DNA of 51,842 nt from Eggerthellaceae bacterium (GCA_030524475.1 JAUNGO010000009.1:1-51842), one strand, 5' to 3'. Numbered from the stretch's first letter, positions 32,284 through 42,206 are shown. Numbers and translations are program-made. Notes: generated by a model not told the origin, from the letters alone.

Positions 32284-33771
32284 ATGCAGCGCGGTTTCGA
32301 CAACGACAAGTACATCCAACTGCAGGCCGAGCGCATCCGAGAGCGCATCAGCCAGTTCGGAGGCAAGCTCTACCTCGAGTTCGGCGGAAAGCTGTTCGAC
32401 GACTACCACGCCAGCCGCGTGCTGCCCGGCTTCGAGCCCGACTCGAAGATCCGCATGCTGAAAAGCCTGATCGACGACGTGGAGATCGTCATCGCCATCA
32501 ACGCGAACCACATCGAGAAGTCGAAGGTGCGCGGCGACCTCGGCATCACCTACGACGAGGACGTGCTGCGCCTCATGGACATCTTCCGCTCGATGGGTTT
32601 CATGGTGGGCAGCGTCGTGATCACGCACTACGCCAGCCAGCCCGCCGCCGACGCCTTCCGCGCGCGGCTGACCGCCATGGGCATCACGAGCTACCTGCAC
32701 TACCCCATCGCCGGCTACCCCTACGACATCGACCACATCGTGAGCGACGAGGGCTACGGCAAAAACGACTTCGTGGAAACGTCGCGCCCGCTCGTGGTGG
32801 TGACCGCGCCAGGACCCGGCTCCGGCAAGATGGCCACGTGCTTAAGCCAGCTCTACCACGAGAACAAGCGCGGAGTTACCGCCGGCTACGCCAAGTACGA
32901 GACGTTCCCCATTTGGAACCTGCCGCTCAAGCACCCCGTGAACATCGCCTACGAGGCCGCCACCGCCGACCTTTCCGACGCCAACATCATCGACCCGTTC
33001 CACCTGGAGGCGTACGGGGAAACCACGGTGAACTACAACCGCGACGTGGAGATATTCCCCGTGCTGAAGTCAATGATGGAGCGCATCTTGGGTGAAAGCC
33101 CGTACCAGTCGCCCACCGACATGGGCGTGAACATGGCCGGCTTCGCCATCGTCGACGACGATGCCGTGCGCGACGCCGCCAACATGGAGATCGTGCGGCG
33201 CTACTTCCACGCGGCGGTGAAGGCGAAGCGCTCGGGCACGCCCGAGGCCGAGGAAGAGGTGCAGAAGCTCGAGATGATCATGAACCAGGCGGGCGTGAAC
33301 GCGAACTTGTCGCCCGCGCGCTCGGCGGCGCTGCTGAAGGAGGAAACGACCGGCGGTCCTGCGGGCGCGATGGTGCTGCCCGACGGGCGCGTGGTCACGG
33401 GCAAGACGGGCAACCTCCTCGGCGCGGCGTCGGCGCTGCTGATGAACGCGCTCAAGGGCGTCTCGGGCGTCGACGACGAGCTTTACGTGATCTCCGACGA
33501 CGTGCTCGAGCCCATCTGCCACCTGAAAACCGAGCACCTGAAAAGCCAAAACCCGCGTCTGCACTCCGACGAGACGCTGCTGGCGCTTTCCATTAGCTCG
33601 GTGACCAACCCGATGGCCGAGCGCCTCATGGAAAACGTCGACAAGCTGCGCGGCTGCGACGCGTACTTCAGCGTGATCATCTCGTCGACCGACGAGAAGC
33701 TCTACCGCACGCTCGGCATCAACGTCTGCTGCGAGCCGAAATACGAGCAGCATAGGTACTACCACAAGTAG
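32284..33771 (+). CDS. DUF1846 (UPF0371) family protein
   Basis: This 495-residue cytoplasmic protein belongs to a widespread family of unknown function. The N-terminus RGFDNDKYIQLQAERIRERI and the segments LYLEFGGKLFDDYHASRVLPGF, PYDIDHIVSDEGYGKND and FDNIID-like SDANIIDPFHLEAYGETTVNYNRD are the conserved parts. A glycine-rich loop VTAPGPGSGKMATCLSQLYHE (about residues 171-190) resembles a nucleotide-binding P loop, but Met replaces the usual Ser/Thr after Gly-Lys. The ATG follows AAGGAG at 5-6 bases. A TATAAT at 32148-32153 may be its -10. I assign no function. Confidence 0.88.
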   Translation: MQRGFDNDKYIQLQAERIRERISQFGGKLYLEFGGKLFDDYHASRVLPGFEPDSKIRMLKSLIDDVEIVIAINANHIEKSKVRGDLGITYDEDVLRLMDIFRSMGFMVGSVVITHYASQPAADAFRARLTAMGITSYLHYPIAGYPYDIDHIVSDEGYGKNDFVETSRPLVVVTAPGPGSGKMATCLSQLYHENKRGVTAGYAKYETFPIWNLPLKHPVNIAYEAATADLSDANIIDPFHLEAYGETTVNYNRDVEIFPVLKSMMERILGESPYQSPTDMGVNMAGFAIVDDDAVRDAANMEIVRRYFHAAVKAKRSGTPEAEEEVQKLEMIMNQAGVNANLSPARSAALLKEETTGGPAGAMVLPDGRVVTGKTGNLLGAASALLMNALKGVSGVDDELYVISDDVLEPICHLKTEHLKSQNPRLHSDETLLALSISSVTNPMAERLMENVDKLRGCDAYFSVIISSTDEKLYRTLGINVCCEPKYEQHRYYHK

Positions 33772-33798
33772 AAGGCGTTTGTCGCATTGTCCGCGCGC

Positions 33799-33840
33799 AG
33801 CGTCGGGCGGTTCCGTCTGCCCCGTTAGAGCAGACGGAAC
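33799..33840 (-). terminator. Hairpin at the end of nadK, right-half copy of the structured intergenic element
   Basis: AGCGTCGG (33799-33806) is followed by GTTCCGTCTGC (810-820) and its exact complement (830-840), an 11-bp stem with loop CCCGTTAGA. The stem reaches the first base of the nadK stop codon. The string TGCCCCGTTAG is shared with copy A at 7431. It probably ends nadK transcripts and separates the converging DUF1846 gene, though there is no U run. Confidence 0.6.
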
Positions 33841-34916
33841 TAGAAGAACGTTTCTGCGGCGTGCTGGTAGAAGTTCTCGCCGTTGGCGCGCAGAAGCACA
33901 GTGGGAACGTCGCCGCGCCGCACGTACACGCGCTTCACGGGGCGGTCGAACACGAGCATGTCGCCGTCGACGAACAGCGTCGCCTCGCGGTCGCCCCCCT
34001 TGCCGTCGAGCGTCACGCACACCACGTCGGCCTCGCCGGTGAGGATGGCGCGCGCGTGCAGCGTGTGGGGTGCCAACGGCACGCATACGAGACCTGAGAA
34101 GCTCGGCGCCACCAACGGCCCGCCCGCCGAGAGCGCATACGCCGTCGAACCCGTGGCCGTGGCCACCACCATGCCATCGCCGCGCATGCGCGCGATGCGG
34201 TTGTCGGAGATGTCGAGCGTCACGTCGATGATGCGGCCCATCGCGCCGCGCGTGATCGCAATCTCGTTGAGCGCGAAAAACGAGCGCGCGCCGTAGCGAC
34301 CTTCCGCGTTCACGCCAAACGGCGCTTGTTCCAAACGGTCGAGCGCCTCCTCGCCGAAGAGCGCTTCCCCGCCGGCGCCATCCGCGCCCACCGCTGCCGC
34401 CCCAGCACCCGCGCCGCCCGCGCCCGCGCCGCACGCGCCCGCCGCGTCGCGCGCCTCATCTGCATCTGAGTCGCATTCGCCCGCCGCCTCGCCCGCCTCC
34501 TCGGCATCGTCGTAGGGGTCGCGCTCCCCCTCACACACCACGTCGATGCGCAGGTTCGCCCGCCGCTCAACCGTCATCTCGTCGCCGAGGGCGCGCGCCA
34601 CCATCGCCACCACGCCTTCCTCGCAGTCGTTCGCCAGAAAGCCCAAGTGCCCGAAGTTGATGCCCAAGATGGGCACATTTCGCCCCGCAACGAGACGCGC
34701 GGTGTGCAGCATAGTGCCGTCGCCGCCGAGCACCACCGCCAGGTCGAGCGCGTCGGGCAGCGAGCGGCGCGCGTCTTTGTGCGCCGCGCTTCCGCTGATC
34801 TGCGCCACGTCGAGCAGCGTAAACGCCACCCCCTGCGTCGAGAAGTACGTCGCCAAGAGCAGCGACGCATCGATTGCCTGCGGATTGGAGTTATTGCGTA
34901 CGATAAGCACGTGCAT
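33840..34916 (-). CDS. nadK: NAD kinase
   Basis: The 358-residue enzyme phosphorylates NAD to NADP. The catalytic GGDGT motif is at residues 64-68, the loop INFGHLGFLA follows, and the NE motif (ALNEIAITRG) and the GDGMVVATATGSTAYALSAGGP segment are intact. Between the first domain and the NE motif lies an insert of about 70 residues (130-200) that is first acidic, then Gly/Ala-only. NAD kinases of related bacteria are usually near 290 residues. The ATG at 34916 lacks a strong ribosome-binding site. A -10 TATAAT lies at 34954-34959. Confidence 0.93.
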   Translation of the reverse strand: MHVLIVRNNSNPQAIDASLLLATYFSTQGVAFTLLDVAQISGSAAHKDARRSLPDALDLAVVLGGDGTMLHTARLVAGRNVPILGINFGHLGFLANDCEEGVVAMVARALGDEMTVERRANLRIDVVCEGERDPYDDAEEAGEAAGECDSDADEARDAAGACGAGAGGAGAGAAAVGADGAGGEALFGEEALDRLEQAPFGVNAEGRYGARSFFALNEIAITRGAMGRIIDVTLDISDNRIARMRGDGMVVATATGSTAYALSAGGPLVAPSFSGLVCVPLAPHTLHARAILTGEADVVCVTLDGKGGDREATLFVDGDMLVFDRPVKRVYVRRGDVPTVLLRANGENFYQHAAETFF

Positions 34917-34936
34917 GATGGCCCGCTTTCCCGTTT

Positions 34937-34959
34937 TGCTATGATTGAGTGACATTATA
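34937..34959. promoter_or_regulatory. Back-to-back promoters for murJ (+) and nadK (-)
   Basis: On the plus strand TGCTATGAT (34937-34945) is an extended -10 for murJ, placing a start about 34 bases before its ATG. On the minus strand TATAAT (34954-34959) is a -10 for nadK. Neither has a good -35. The same nonamer TGCTATGAT precedes the NlpC/P60 gene at 42986. Confidence 0.55.
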
Positions 34960-34985
34960 TCCGATGCGCAGATTGGTCCTGACAC

Positions 34986-36947
34986 ATGCCCGACAAGCTC
35001 AAACGAGCTCGACATACGCACGGTGCGTATGCGCGCATCGAGAACTCCCCTGCGAAGCAGGCCGCCGAAGCCGCCCCGACGCCGACTGCGGCGGTGAGCT
35101 CAGCCGACGCAACCGACAAGCCCCGCGGTCGCCATGCGACTTCGCACGCCGCCCCACGCCACGCAGGCGTCGACCGCACCGTGCCCGCGCTCTACGCGCC
35201 GGGGGAAACGGGGCTCATCCCCGTCGTCGGCTCGCACGCGGGCATCGACCGCACCGCCGTCGACCCGTTCGAGCCTAAGCCCGAAGCAAGCGCAGTCAAC
35301 CGCAAGCCCGCAGCCGACGCAAGCGCTCCCAGCTCCACCCCTGCCGAGCGCACGCCCGAGGTTGGCGCGTCGGCTGCGCTCATCAGCATCTGCACCATCA
35401 TCTCGCGCATCACCGGGTTCGCGCGCACGTGGGCCATGGCTTTCGCGCTCGGCGCCACGTTCGTCTCAAGCTCGTACCAGGTGGCGAACAACCTGCCCAA
35501 CATGCTCTACGAGCTGGTGATGGGCGGCATGCTCACCACGGCGTTTTTGCCCGTGTACCTGTCGGTAAAGAAGAAGCTCGGCAAGCAGATGAGCGAGGAA
35601 TACGCCTCGAACCTGCTCACCATCGTGGTGGCGGGGCTCGGGGTGGTGTCGGTGCTGTGCATGATATTCCCCGCCCAGGTCATCTACACGCAAACGTTCT
35701 ATTCCGACCAGCAAGAGATGGACCTGGCGGTGTTTCTCTTCCGCTTCTTCGCCATCCAAGTGGTGTTCTACGGGGCGTCGTCCATCATATCGGGCCTGCT
35801 CAACGCCAACCGCGACTACCTGTGGGGCGCCATCGCCCCCGTGCTCAACAACGTCATCGTGATCGCGACGTTTCTCGCCTACGCGTTCGTGGCGCCGACA
35901 AACCAGGAACTCGCCTTCTACATCATCGCCATCGGCAACCCGCTCGGCGTGTTCGTGCAAATGGCCATACAGCTGCCCGGCCTCGCACGCAACGGCATCC
36001 GTCTGCGCCCGCACATCAACCTGCACGACCCCGCCCTGCGCGAGACGCTCAGCCTCGGGTTGCCGGCGCTTTTCGTCACCATCTGCTCGTTCGTCACCGT
36101 GTCGGTCACGAACGCCGCCTCGTACTGCTTCGCCGACAACGGCCCGTCGGTCATCGCCTACTCGCGGCTGTGGTTCACGTTCCCCTACTCGTTTTTGGCC
36201 GTGCCCGTGGCAACCGCCATGTTCACCGAGCTTTCCGATATGCAGGCCGACGGCAACCGCCCCGGCGTGGTGCGCGGCATCGTCAACGGGTCGAACCAAA
36301 TTTTCTTCCTGATGATCCCGTTCGCGCTCTACCTCGTCGTGTTCTCGGTGCCGCTCGTGACGCTTTACCACATGGGCGCGTTCACCGCCGACAGCATCGG
36401 GCAGATCGCGTCGTACCTGGCGGTTCTCGCGGTTGCGCTGCCGTTTTACGGCGTGAACTCCTACCTCCAGATGGTGTTTTCGAGCATTCGGAAGATGAAG
36501 GCGTGCTCGGTGGTGATGTTCGTGGCGTCGGCGGCGCAGGTGGGCATTATCGGCGCGGCGGCATGGGGCGTGCAAAACGGAATCCCCGTGAGCATCGAGA
36601 GCATCGCGTGCGGCACCATCGCGTCGTACCTGATCAGCGACGTGTTGATGTTCTTATACCTGCGGCGCGTCTATGGGCGCATGGGCCTTGGATCGACTGT
36701 GCTCGCCTGCTTGCGCGGCCTTGCGCTCGGCGCGGCGGGAGCGGTGGCGGGCGGCGGCGCGCTGTTCTTGCTTGAGACGCTCGTCGCGCCGTTGAGCGGG
36801 TCGATCGCGCAAGCGTTCGCCTACGTGGTGGCAGGCGGAGTCGTAGCGCTTGTGGTTACGTTTGCGCCCGCCGTGAAGCTGCAGCTCCCCGAGGCAGCCT
36901 TCGTCACGGGCATTGTGGAGAAGGTCGCGCGGAAACTCAGGAGGTAG
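34986..36947 (+). CDS. murJ: Lipid II flippase MurJ (MviN family)
   Basis: This 653-residue membrane protein of the MOP superfamily moves lipid II across the membrane. After a 125-residue hydrophilic N-terminal region (Ala/Pro/Asp-rich), the family core begins SAALISICTIISRITGFARTWAMAFALGA, with NLPNMLYELVMGGMLTTAFLPVYL in helix 2, and about 14 helices follow. The core length (~525) is normal. No clear ribosome-binding site precedes the ATG, but no later start fits. It complements the dcw cluster, which lacks a flippase gene. Confidence 0.92.
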   Translation: MPDKLKRARHTHGAYARIENSPAKQAAEAAPTPTAAVSSADATDKPRGRHATSHAAPRHAGVDRTVPALYAPGETGLIPVVGSHAGIDRTAVDPFEPKPEASAVNRKPAADASAPSSTPAERTPEVGASAALISICTIISRITGFARTWAMAFALGATFVSSSYQVANNLPNMLYELVMGGMLTTAFLPVYLSVKKKLGKQMSEEYASNLLTIVVAGLGVVSVLCMIFPAQVIYTQTFYSDQQEMDLAVFLFRFFAIQVVFYGASSIISGLLNANRDYLWGAIAPVLNNVIVIATFLAYAFVAPTNQELAFYIIAIGNPLGVFVQMAIQLPGLARNGIRLRPHINLHDPALRETLSLGLPALFVTICSFVTVSVTNAASYCFADNGPSVIAYSRLWFTFPYSFLAVPVATAMFTELSDMQADGNRPGVVRGIVNGSNQIFFLMIPFALYLVVFSVPLVTLYHMGAFTADSIGQIASYLAVLAVALPFYGVNSYLQMVFSSIRKMKACSVVMFVASAAQVGIIGAAAWGVQNGIPVSIESIACGTIASYLISDVLMFLYLRRVYGRMGLGSTVLACLRGLALGAAGAVAGGGALFLLETLVAPLSGSIAQAFAYVVAGGVVALVVTFAPAVKLQLPEAAFVTGIVEKVARKLRR

Positions 36948-36966
36948 AAGCGCGGGCGGAAAACGG

Positions 36967-37014
36967 AGCGAACGCGGGGACGTAGCCCTGTTTTACCCCG
37001 CTTTCCGCGTTCGC
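36967..37014. repeat. Hairpin repeat between murJ and map
   Basis: GCGAACGCGGGG and CCCCGCTTTCCGCGTTCGC form a stem, with ACGTAGCCCTGTTTTA in the loop. The GTAGCCCTGTT core is shared with the repeats at 7156 and 42811. It lies 20 bases after the murJ stop and just before the map ribosome-binding site. Confidence 0.55.
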
Positions 37015-37040
37015 ATACTCAACAAAAAGGAGGCACAACC

Positions 37041-37814
37041 GTGACCATTATAAAGAAGTCGTCCGCCGAGATCGAAGCCATGAAAGAGGCGGGGCGACTG
37101 TCGGCGAAGGTGTTGCGCGAGGTAGGCGCGCTCGTGCGCCCGGGAGTCTCGACGCTTGAGCTCGACCAATGTGCGGAGGAGCTGATCCGCCAAGAGGGCG
37201 GCGTTCCCGCGTTCAAAGGATACGGCGGGTTTCCCGGCTCCATCTGCGCGTCGGTCAACGAGCAGATCGTGCACGGCATTCCCTCGGCGAGCGTTGTCCT
37301 GAAAGAAGGCGACATCATCTCGATCGACACCGGCGCCATCGTCGACGGCTGGGTGGGCGACAACGCCTGGACCTTCCCCGTCGGCACGATATCGCCCGAG
37401 AAGCAGCGCCTGCTCGACGTAACCGAGAAGTGTATGTGGACGGGGCTCGAGGCGGCGCGCGCGGGCAATCGCCTAGGCGACGTGGGGCACGCGATTCAAG
37501 CCGTCGCGGAAGCCGCCGGCTATGGCGTGGTGCGCGAGTACGTGGGGCACGGCATCGGGCGCAATATGCACGAAGAGCCCAACGTTCCCAACTACGGCCA
37601 CCGGCACACGGGCGTGAAACTGGAGGTCGGCATGGTGCTGGCCATCGAGCCGATGATCAACATGGGTACGCACAAGACGCGCCCCATGCCCGACGGCTGG
37701 CTCGTGTGCACCCGCGACAGCAAGCCCTCCGCGCATTTCGAGAAGACCGTCGCCATCACCGAGGAGGGCCCTGTCGTTCTTACCACCGAAGAGGGTCACC
37801 GCAGACCCGTATAA
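37041..37814 (+). CDS. map: Methionine aminopeptidase, type I
   Basis: The 257-residue dinuclear-metal enzyme removes initiator Met from nascent proteins. The metal ligands are in order: Asp in SIDTGAIVDGWVGDNAWTF (two Asp), His in YVGHGIGRNMHEEPNVPNYG, Glu in LAIEPMINMG and the final Glu in ITEEGPVVLT. No N-terminal zinc-binding extension is present. The GTG start follows AAGGAGG at 7 bases. It stands alone here rather than in the secY-adk-map operon. Confidence 0.95.
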   Translation: MTIIKKSSAEIEAMKEAGRLSAKVLREVGALVRPGVSTLELDQCAEELIRQEGGVPAFKGYGGFPGSICASVNEQIVHGIPSASVVLKEGDIISIDTGAIVDGWVGDNAWTFPVGTISPEKQRLLDVTEKCMWTGLEAARAGNRLGDVGHAIQAVAEAAGYGVVREYVGHGIGRNMHEEPNVPNYGHRHTGVKLEVGMVLAIEPMINMGTHKTRPMPDGWLVCTRDSKPSAHFEKTVAITEEGPVVLTTEEGHRRPV

Positions 37815-37893
37815 GCCACTGGCGTGCGCACAAGGCGGAACACGGGGAGGCGAACACGGGAACGCATAGTCACCGCCAACTGCATATACGCAC

Positions 37894-37932
37894 AAAAAAG
37901 GCGAGACCGCCACATGGGCAGCCTCGCCTTTT
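37894..37932. terminator. Bidirectional intrinsic terminator between map and rplA
   Basis: AAAAAAGGCGAG (37894-37905) and CTCGCCTTTT (37923-37932) form a stem flanked by A and T runs on both sides, so it can end map on the plus strand and rplA on the minus strand. Confidence 0.85.
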
Positions 37933-37953
37933 AATGATATGAGAGAGTAAGCG

Positions 37954-38664
37954 CTACTCGGCGTCCCCTGCGTAGGCGCGCGTCACCGAAGAGTCAACCG
38001 GCACGCCGGGAGTCATGGTGGCAGCCACCGTGATCGACTTCACGTACTTGCCCTTAGACGCCGCAGGCTTCATGCGGATGATCTCGTCGTACACCGCGCC
38101 GTAGTTCTCGGCCAGCTGCTCAGCCGTAAAGCTCGCCTTGCCGAGCGTCACATGAGCGATGCCGTAGCGGTCGGCGCGATACTCAACACGGCCGCCCTTG
38201 AGCTCCTTGATGGCCTTCGCCACGTCGTTGGTGACGGTGCCGAGCTTCGGGTTCGGCATAAGGCCGCGGGGGCCGAGGATCTTGCCCAGACGGCCAACCT
38301 TGCCCATCTGATCGGGCGTGGCAACCGCCGCGTCGAAGTTGAACTCGCCGGCCTGGATCTGGGCAACAAGCTCGTCGGTGCCCACGATGTCGGCACCGGC
38401 CTCTTCAGCCGCCGCAGCGGCAGCGCCCTCGGCGAACACGGCGACGCGCACCGTCTTGCCCGAGCCGTTCGGCAGGCTCACGGTGCCGCGCAGCTGTTGG
38501 TCGGCCTGACGCGTGTCGATGCCGAGACGGAAGTGACCTTCAACCGTCTCGTCAAAGTTCGCCGACGAGATCTCCTTAATCAGCTTCATAGCCTCAAGCG
38601 GGCTCACGGGCTGCTCGGGAATCCGCTCCAGCGCAGCCTTGTACTTCTTAGACAACTTAGCCAT
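37954..38664 (-). CDS. rplA: 50S ribosomal protein L1
   Basis: This 236-residue protein forms the L1 stalk at the ribosomal exit site. The start [15 protein letters not shown], the segment [35 protein letters not shown], and [15 protein letters not shown] are diagnostic, with [19 protein letters not shown] near the end. The ATG follows GAAAGGA. It lies 253 bp after rplK, an unusually large gap for this pair, filled by a structured element. Confidence 0.97.
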   Translation of the reverse strand: MAKLSKKYKAALERIPEQPVSPLEAMKLIKEISSANFDETVEGHFRLGIDTRQADQQLRGTVSLPNGSGKTVRVAVFAEGAAAAAAEEAGADIVGTDELVAQIQAGEFNFDAAVATPDQMGKVGRLGKILGPRGLMPNPKLGTVTNDVAKAIKELKGGRVEYRADRYGIAHVTLGKASFTAEQLAENYGAVYDEIIRMKPAASKGKYVKSITVAATMTPGVPVDSSVTRAYAGDAE

Positions 38665-38752
38665 TTGTCTTCCTTTCGTGGTAATGGCGGGCGCTTCTCA
38701 CCCTTCCACCTACAACTTAAATTCACTCACCAACATCAAAAACGCCACATGC

Positions 38753-38915
38753 CGTTCATAACGTCAGCGAGGGCGCATGCGGTGCGCAAGATTGCCGTGT
38801 TTCGCGACTGAGCGTACTTCGGTACGCGAAGGTAAGCGAAAAAGCGGCAAGATTGCGTGCTGCGCGCGTCCGCAGCGTCGGCTCATTCCGACCGCTGCGT
38901 CAGCACGGTCGGAAC
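38753..38915 (-). repeat. Structured intergenic element, copy B, between rplK and rplA
   Basis: The left end CGTTCATAACGTCAGCGAG (38753-38771) matches copy A at 18 of 19 bases. The right end AGCGTCGG (38874-38881) is followed by a hairpin of ATTCCGACCG (885-894) with CGGTCGGAAC (906-915). Total length is 163 bp against 160 for copy A. The inner part differs in sequence: a GCGTACTTCGGTACGC hairpin and two direct copies of GCAAGATTGC. The hairpin abuts the rplK stop codon. Confidence 0.6.
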
Positions 38916-38917
38916 TT

Positions 38918-39418
38918 TTACTCCTCGACCGTCTTGCCTTGCAGCATTGCGGCGACCTTGCGCGAAGGCACGTACTTCTTCTTCATCTCGCGGCCTTCGA
39001 TGCGCACGCCCATCGAGCGAGCGGTGCCGGCGACGATCTCCATCGCGGCCTCGATCGTGTTGGCGTTCAGGTCGGGCATCTTGATCTCGGCGATCTCGCG
39101 CAGCTGCTCAAGCGACAGCGTGTCGACCGACTGGAGCTGCGGAATGCCCGAGCCGCTCTTGATGCCGAGCTTCTCCTTGATGAGCACGGCCGCCGGAGGC
39201 GTCTTGCACACAAAGGTGAAGGACTTGTCCTCGTAGACGGTGATCTCAACCGGGATGATGGTGCCGGCCTGGTCCTGCGTCTGAGCGTTGAACGCCTGGC
39301 AGAACTGCATGATGTTGACGCCCTGGGCGCCGAGTGCCGGGCCTACCGGCGGGGCGGGGTTGGCTGCGCCCGCAGGAATCTGCAACTTGACGAAGCCGGT
39401 TTGCTTCTTTTCAGCCAT
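38918..39418 (-). CDS. rplK: 50S ribosomal protein L11
   Basis: The 166-residue protein binds the GTPase centre of 23S rRNA. The conserved core is complete: [40 protein letters not shown] with the proline-rich switch, and the C-terminal RNA-binding domain ending [16 protein letters not shown]11 normally ends about there at ~142 residues. Here a basic tail of some 23 residues ([20 protein letters not shown] and four more) follows. The ATG has AAAGG upstream. Confidence 0.96.
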   Translation of the reverse strand: MAEKKQTGFVKLQIPAGAANPAPPVGPALGAQGVNIMQFCQAFNAQTQDQAGTIIPVEITVYEDKSFTFVCKTPPAAVLIKEKLGIKSGSGIPQLQSVDTLSLEQLREIAEIKMPDLNANTIEAAMEIVAGTARSMGVRIEGREMKKKYVPSRKVAAMLQGKTVEE

Positions 39419-39461
39419 CTGTAACTACCTTTCAGATGTAAACGGTTACTCTCTCTATCAC

Positions 39462-39515
39462 AAAAACAACGCGTCCGTGAGAAGCCCCGGTCCACGCGGG
39501 CACGCGCGCGCTGTT
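39462..39515 (-). terminator. Hairpin with U run between nusG and rplK
   Basis: On the minus strand AACAGCGCG pairs with CGCGTTGTT (one G-U) around a ~36-nt GC-rich region, followed by TTTTG. It lies in the 111-bp gap after nusG. It may be a partial terminator or attenuator, because rplK and rplA are normally read through from the genes upstream. Confidence 0.4.
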
Positions 39516-39529
39516 TAGTGTGTTCAAAT

Positions 39530-40060
39530 TTAGATCTTCGCCACCTGGTCGAAGGCGAGCTCCACCGGCGTCTCGCGGCCGAAGATGGAAACCAGCACCT
39601 TTACCTTGCCGGCGTCGGGCGACACCTCCGAGATCACGCCGTCGAACTCGGCAAGCGGCCCCGAAACAACCTTCACCGACTGCCCCACTTCGAGGCTCGT
39701 CGAGGTCTTCTTGGGAGCCTCGCGGTTCGTGCGCTTCATGATCTTGTTGTACTCGTCGCGCGTCAGCGGCGAGGGGTTGCCTTGGCTTCCCACAAAACCC
39801 GTCACGCCCGGCGTGTTGCGAACGGCGGCCCAGCTGCGGTCGTCGAGCTCCATGCGCACCAGGACGTATCCCGGAAACACCTTCTTCTCGCTCTCGACGC
39901 GGCGACCGCCCTCCTTGATCTCCGTGACCATTTCGGTCGGGATCTCAATGGCGAACACGTTGTTCTCAAGACCCATCGTTTCGATGCGCGTCTCGAGGTT
40001 CGTCTTAACTTTGTTCTCGTACCCCGAATAGGTGTGAAGAACATACCACTTCTTAGCCAT
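39530..40060 (-). CDS. nusG: Transcription termination/antitermination protein NusG
   Basis: This 176-residue protein binds RNA polymerase and Rho or ribosomal S10. The NGN domain has [21 protein letters not shown] and [17 protein letters not shown], followed by [18 protein letters not shown]. The C-terminal KOW domain has [22 protein letters not shown]. The ATG at 40058-40060 starts four bases after the secE stop, with GGAG upstream; the frame is open to an upstream TTG, which is less likely. Confidence 0.97.
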   Translation of the reverse strand: MAKKWYVLHTYSGYENKVKTNLETRIETMGLENNVFAIEIPTEMVTEIKEGGRRVESEKKVFPGYVLVRMELDDRSWAAVRNTPGVTGFVGSQGNPSPLTRDEYNKIMKRTNREAPKKTSTSLEVGQSVKVVSGPLAEFDGVISEVSPDAGKVKVLVSIFGRETPVELAFDQVAKI

Positions 40061-40064
40061 ATCG

Positions 40065-40475
40065 TTAAGCTCCAATACCGGAAATCAGCACGAGCAACGG
40101 CGTGATGATGGCATTGTCAAGCAGCGCCACGAACACGCCGAAGAACAGCAGAGCCACCACAACGACGCCCGTCCAACGCAGCACATCGGTGCGCGTCGGC
40201 CACGTCACGCGCTTCATCTCGGCCTTCACCTCGTGAAGGAACTTGAAGCGCTTCTTCTTGGGCTTCTCTTCGGTTTTCTTGGCAGAACCCTTGGTGTCAG
40301 AGCTCTTCGCCTGCGTGTCGGTCGACGACTTCTTGAAAAGAGACTTCTTCGGGGCCTCTTCCACCTTCTCGACCGTCTCTTCGCTGGCCGCAGATGCCTG
40401 CTGCTCCTTGTCAGCCTTGCGCTGTTGACGTGCAGCAGATGCCTTTGCTCGCTGTGTCTTGGACTTCTGTGCCAT
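40065..40475 (-). CDS. secE: Preprotein translocase subunit SecE
   Basis: The 136-residue protein has a highly charged Lys/Glu/Ala/Ser-rich N-terminal region of about 75 residues, the conserved amphipathic helix [20 protein letters not shown] and one C-terminal membrane helix ([20 protein letters not shown]). SecE clamps SecY. The ATG at 40473-40475 follows AAGGA. The secE-nusG-rplK-rplA order is universal in bacteria. Confidence 0.95.
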   Translation of the reverse strand: MAQKSKTQRAKASAARQQRKADKEQQASAASEETVEKVEEAPKKSLFKKSSTDTQAKSSDTKGSAKKTEEKPKKKRFKFLHEVKAEMKRVTWPTRTDVLRWTGVVVVALLFFGVFVALLDNAIITPLLVLISGIGA

Positions 40476-40555
40476 GAATTTCCTTAAAAAGTGGTGAAAT
40501 GATACTCGTCTAAACGCCAAACAAGCAGCCTAGTGGGCTGCTCGTACTAACAAGC

Positions 40556-40632
40556 TGGCAGGCCAGGAGGGACTCGAACCCCCAACATGCGGTTTTGGAG
40601 ACCGCCGCTCTACCAATTGGAGCTACTGGCCT
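40556..40632 (-). tRNA. tRNA-Trp (CCA)
   Basis: All four arms fold: acceptor AGGCCAG/CTGGCCT, D-arm GCTCCAATTGGTAGAGC, anticodon arm GCGGT-CTCCAAA-ACCGC with anticodon CCA, and T-arm GGGGG-TTCGAGT-CCCTC. The 3' CCA is encoded. It lies between rpmG and secE on the same strand, so it is probably cut from the common transcript. Confidence 0.97.
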
Positions 40633-40656
40633 ATGCCTGTTTCTTCGCCTGAACCT

Positions 40657-40806
40657 CTATCGAGTTTCCTTGTGCAGCGTGTGCTTGTTGCACCACTTGC
40701 AGTACTTCTTGAACTCGATACGGTCAGGGTTATTCTGCTTGTTCTTCTTGGTCGTGTAGTTGCGGCGCTTGCACTCGGTGCAGGCCAAAGTGACCAACGT
40801 ACGCAT
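40657..40806 (-). CDS. rpmG: 50S ribosomal protein L33
   Basis: This 49-residue protein was found by translating the gap between tuf and tRNA-Trp. It starts [19 protein letters not shown], contains [20 protein letters not shown] and ends [10 protein letters not shown]. Two CxxC pairs (residues 9/12 and 36/39) make it the zinc-binding form of L33. The ATG at 40804-40806 follows AAGGAG. An rpmG just before secE is the standard arrangement. Confidence 0.96.
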   Translation of the reverse strand: MRTLVTLACTECKRRNYTTKKNKQNNPDRIEFKKYCKWCNKHTLHKETR

Positions 40807-40866
40807 GAATTCTCCTTTTACCGTAAATCTCGAGCAGGCTTTTCAACATACACATGAATCAGGGAG

Positions 40867-40900
40867 GGCAGCGCCCGACGCCGATGCGCCGAGCGCTGCC
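40867..40900 (-). terminator. GC hairpin downstream of tuf
   Basis: GGCAGCGC and GCGCTGCC form a perfect 8-bp stem around 18 bases, starting 20 bases after the tuf stop. There is no U run on the minus strand, so it may act as a processing or partial termination site between tuf and rpmG. Confidence 0.45.
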
Positions 40901-40919
40901 GAATCAAGCAAGGTTTAAG

Positions 40920-42116
<1,197 letters not shown>

Positions 42117-42206
42117 GTTTCATCCTCCTTATGAAAAGAGATTTTTCGCATGCGCGAAACAAACAAAATAAACGCGCCCGCTTATGACGGACGCGACAAA
42201 TCCAAA

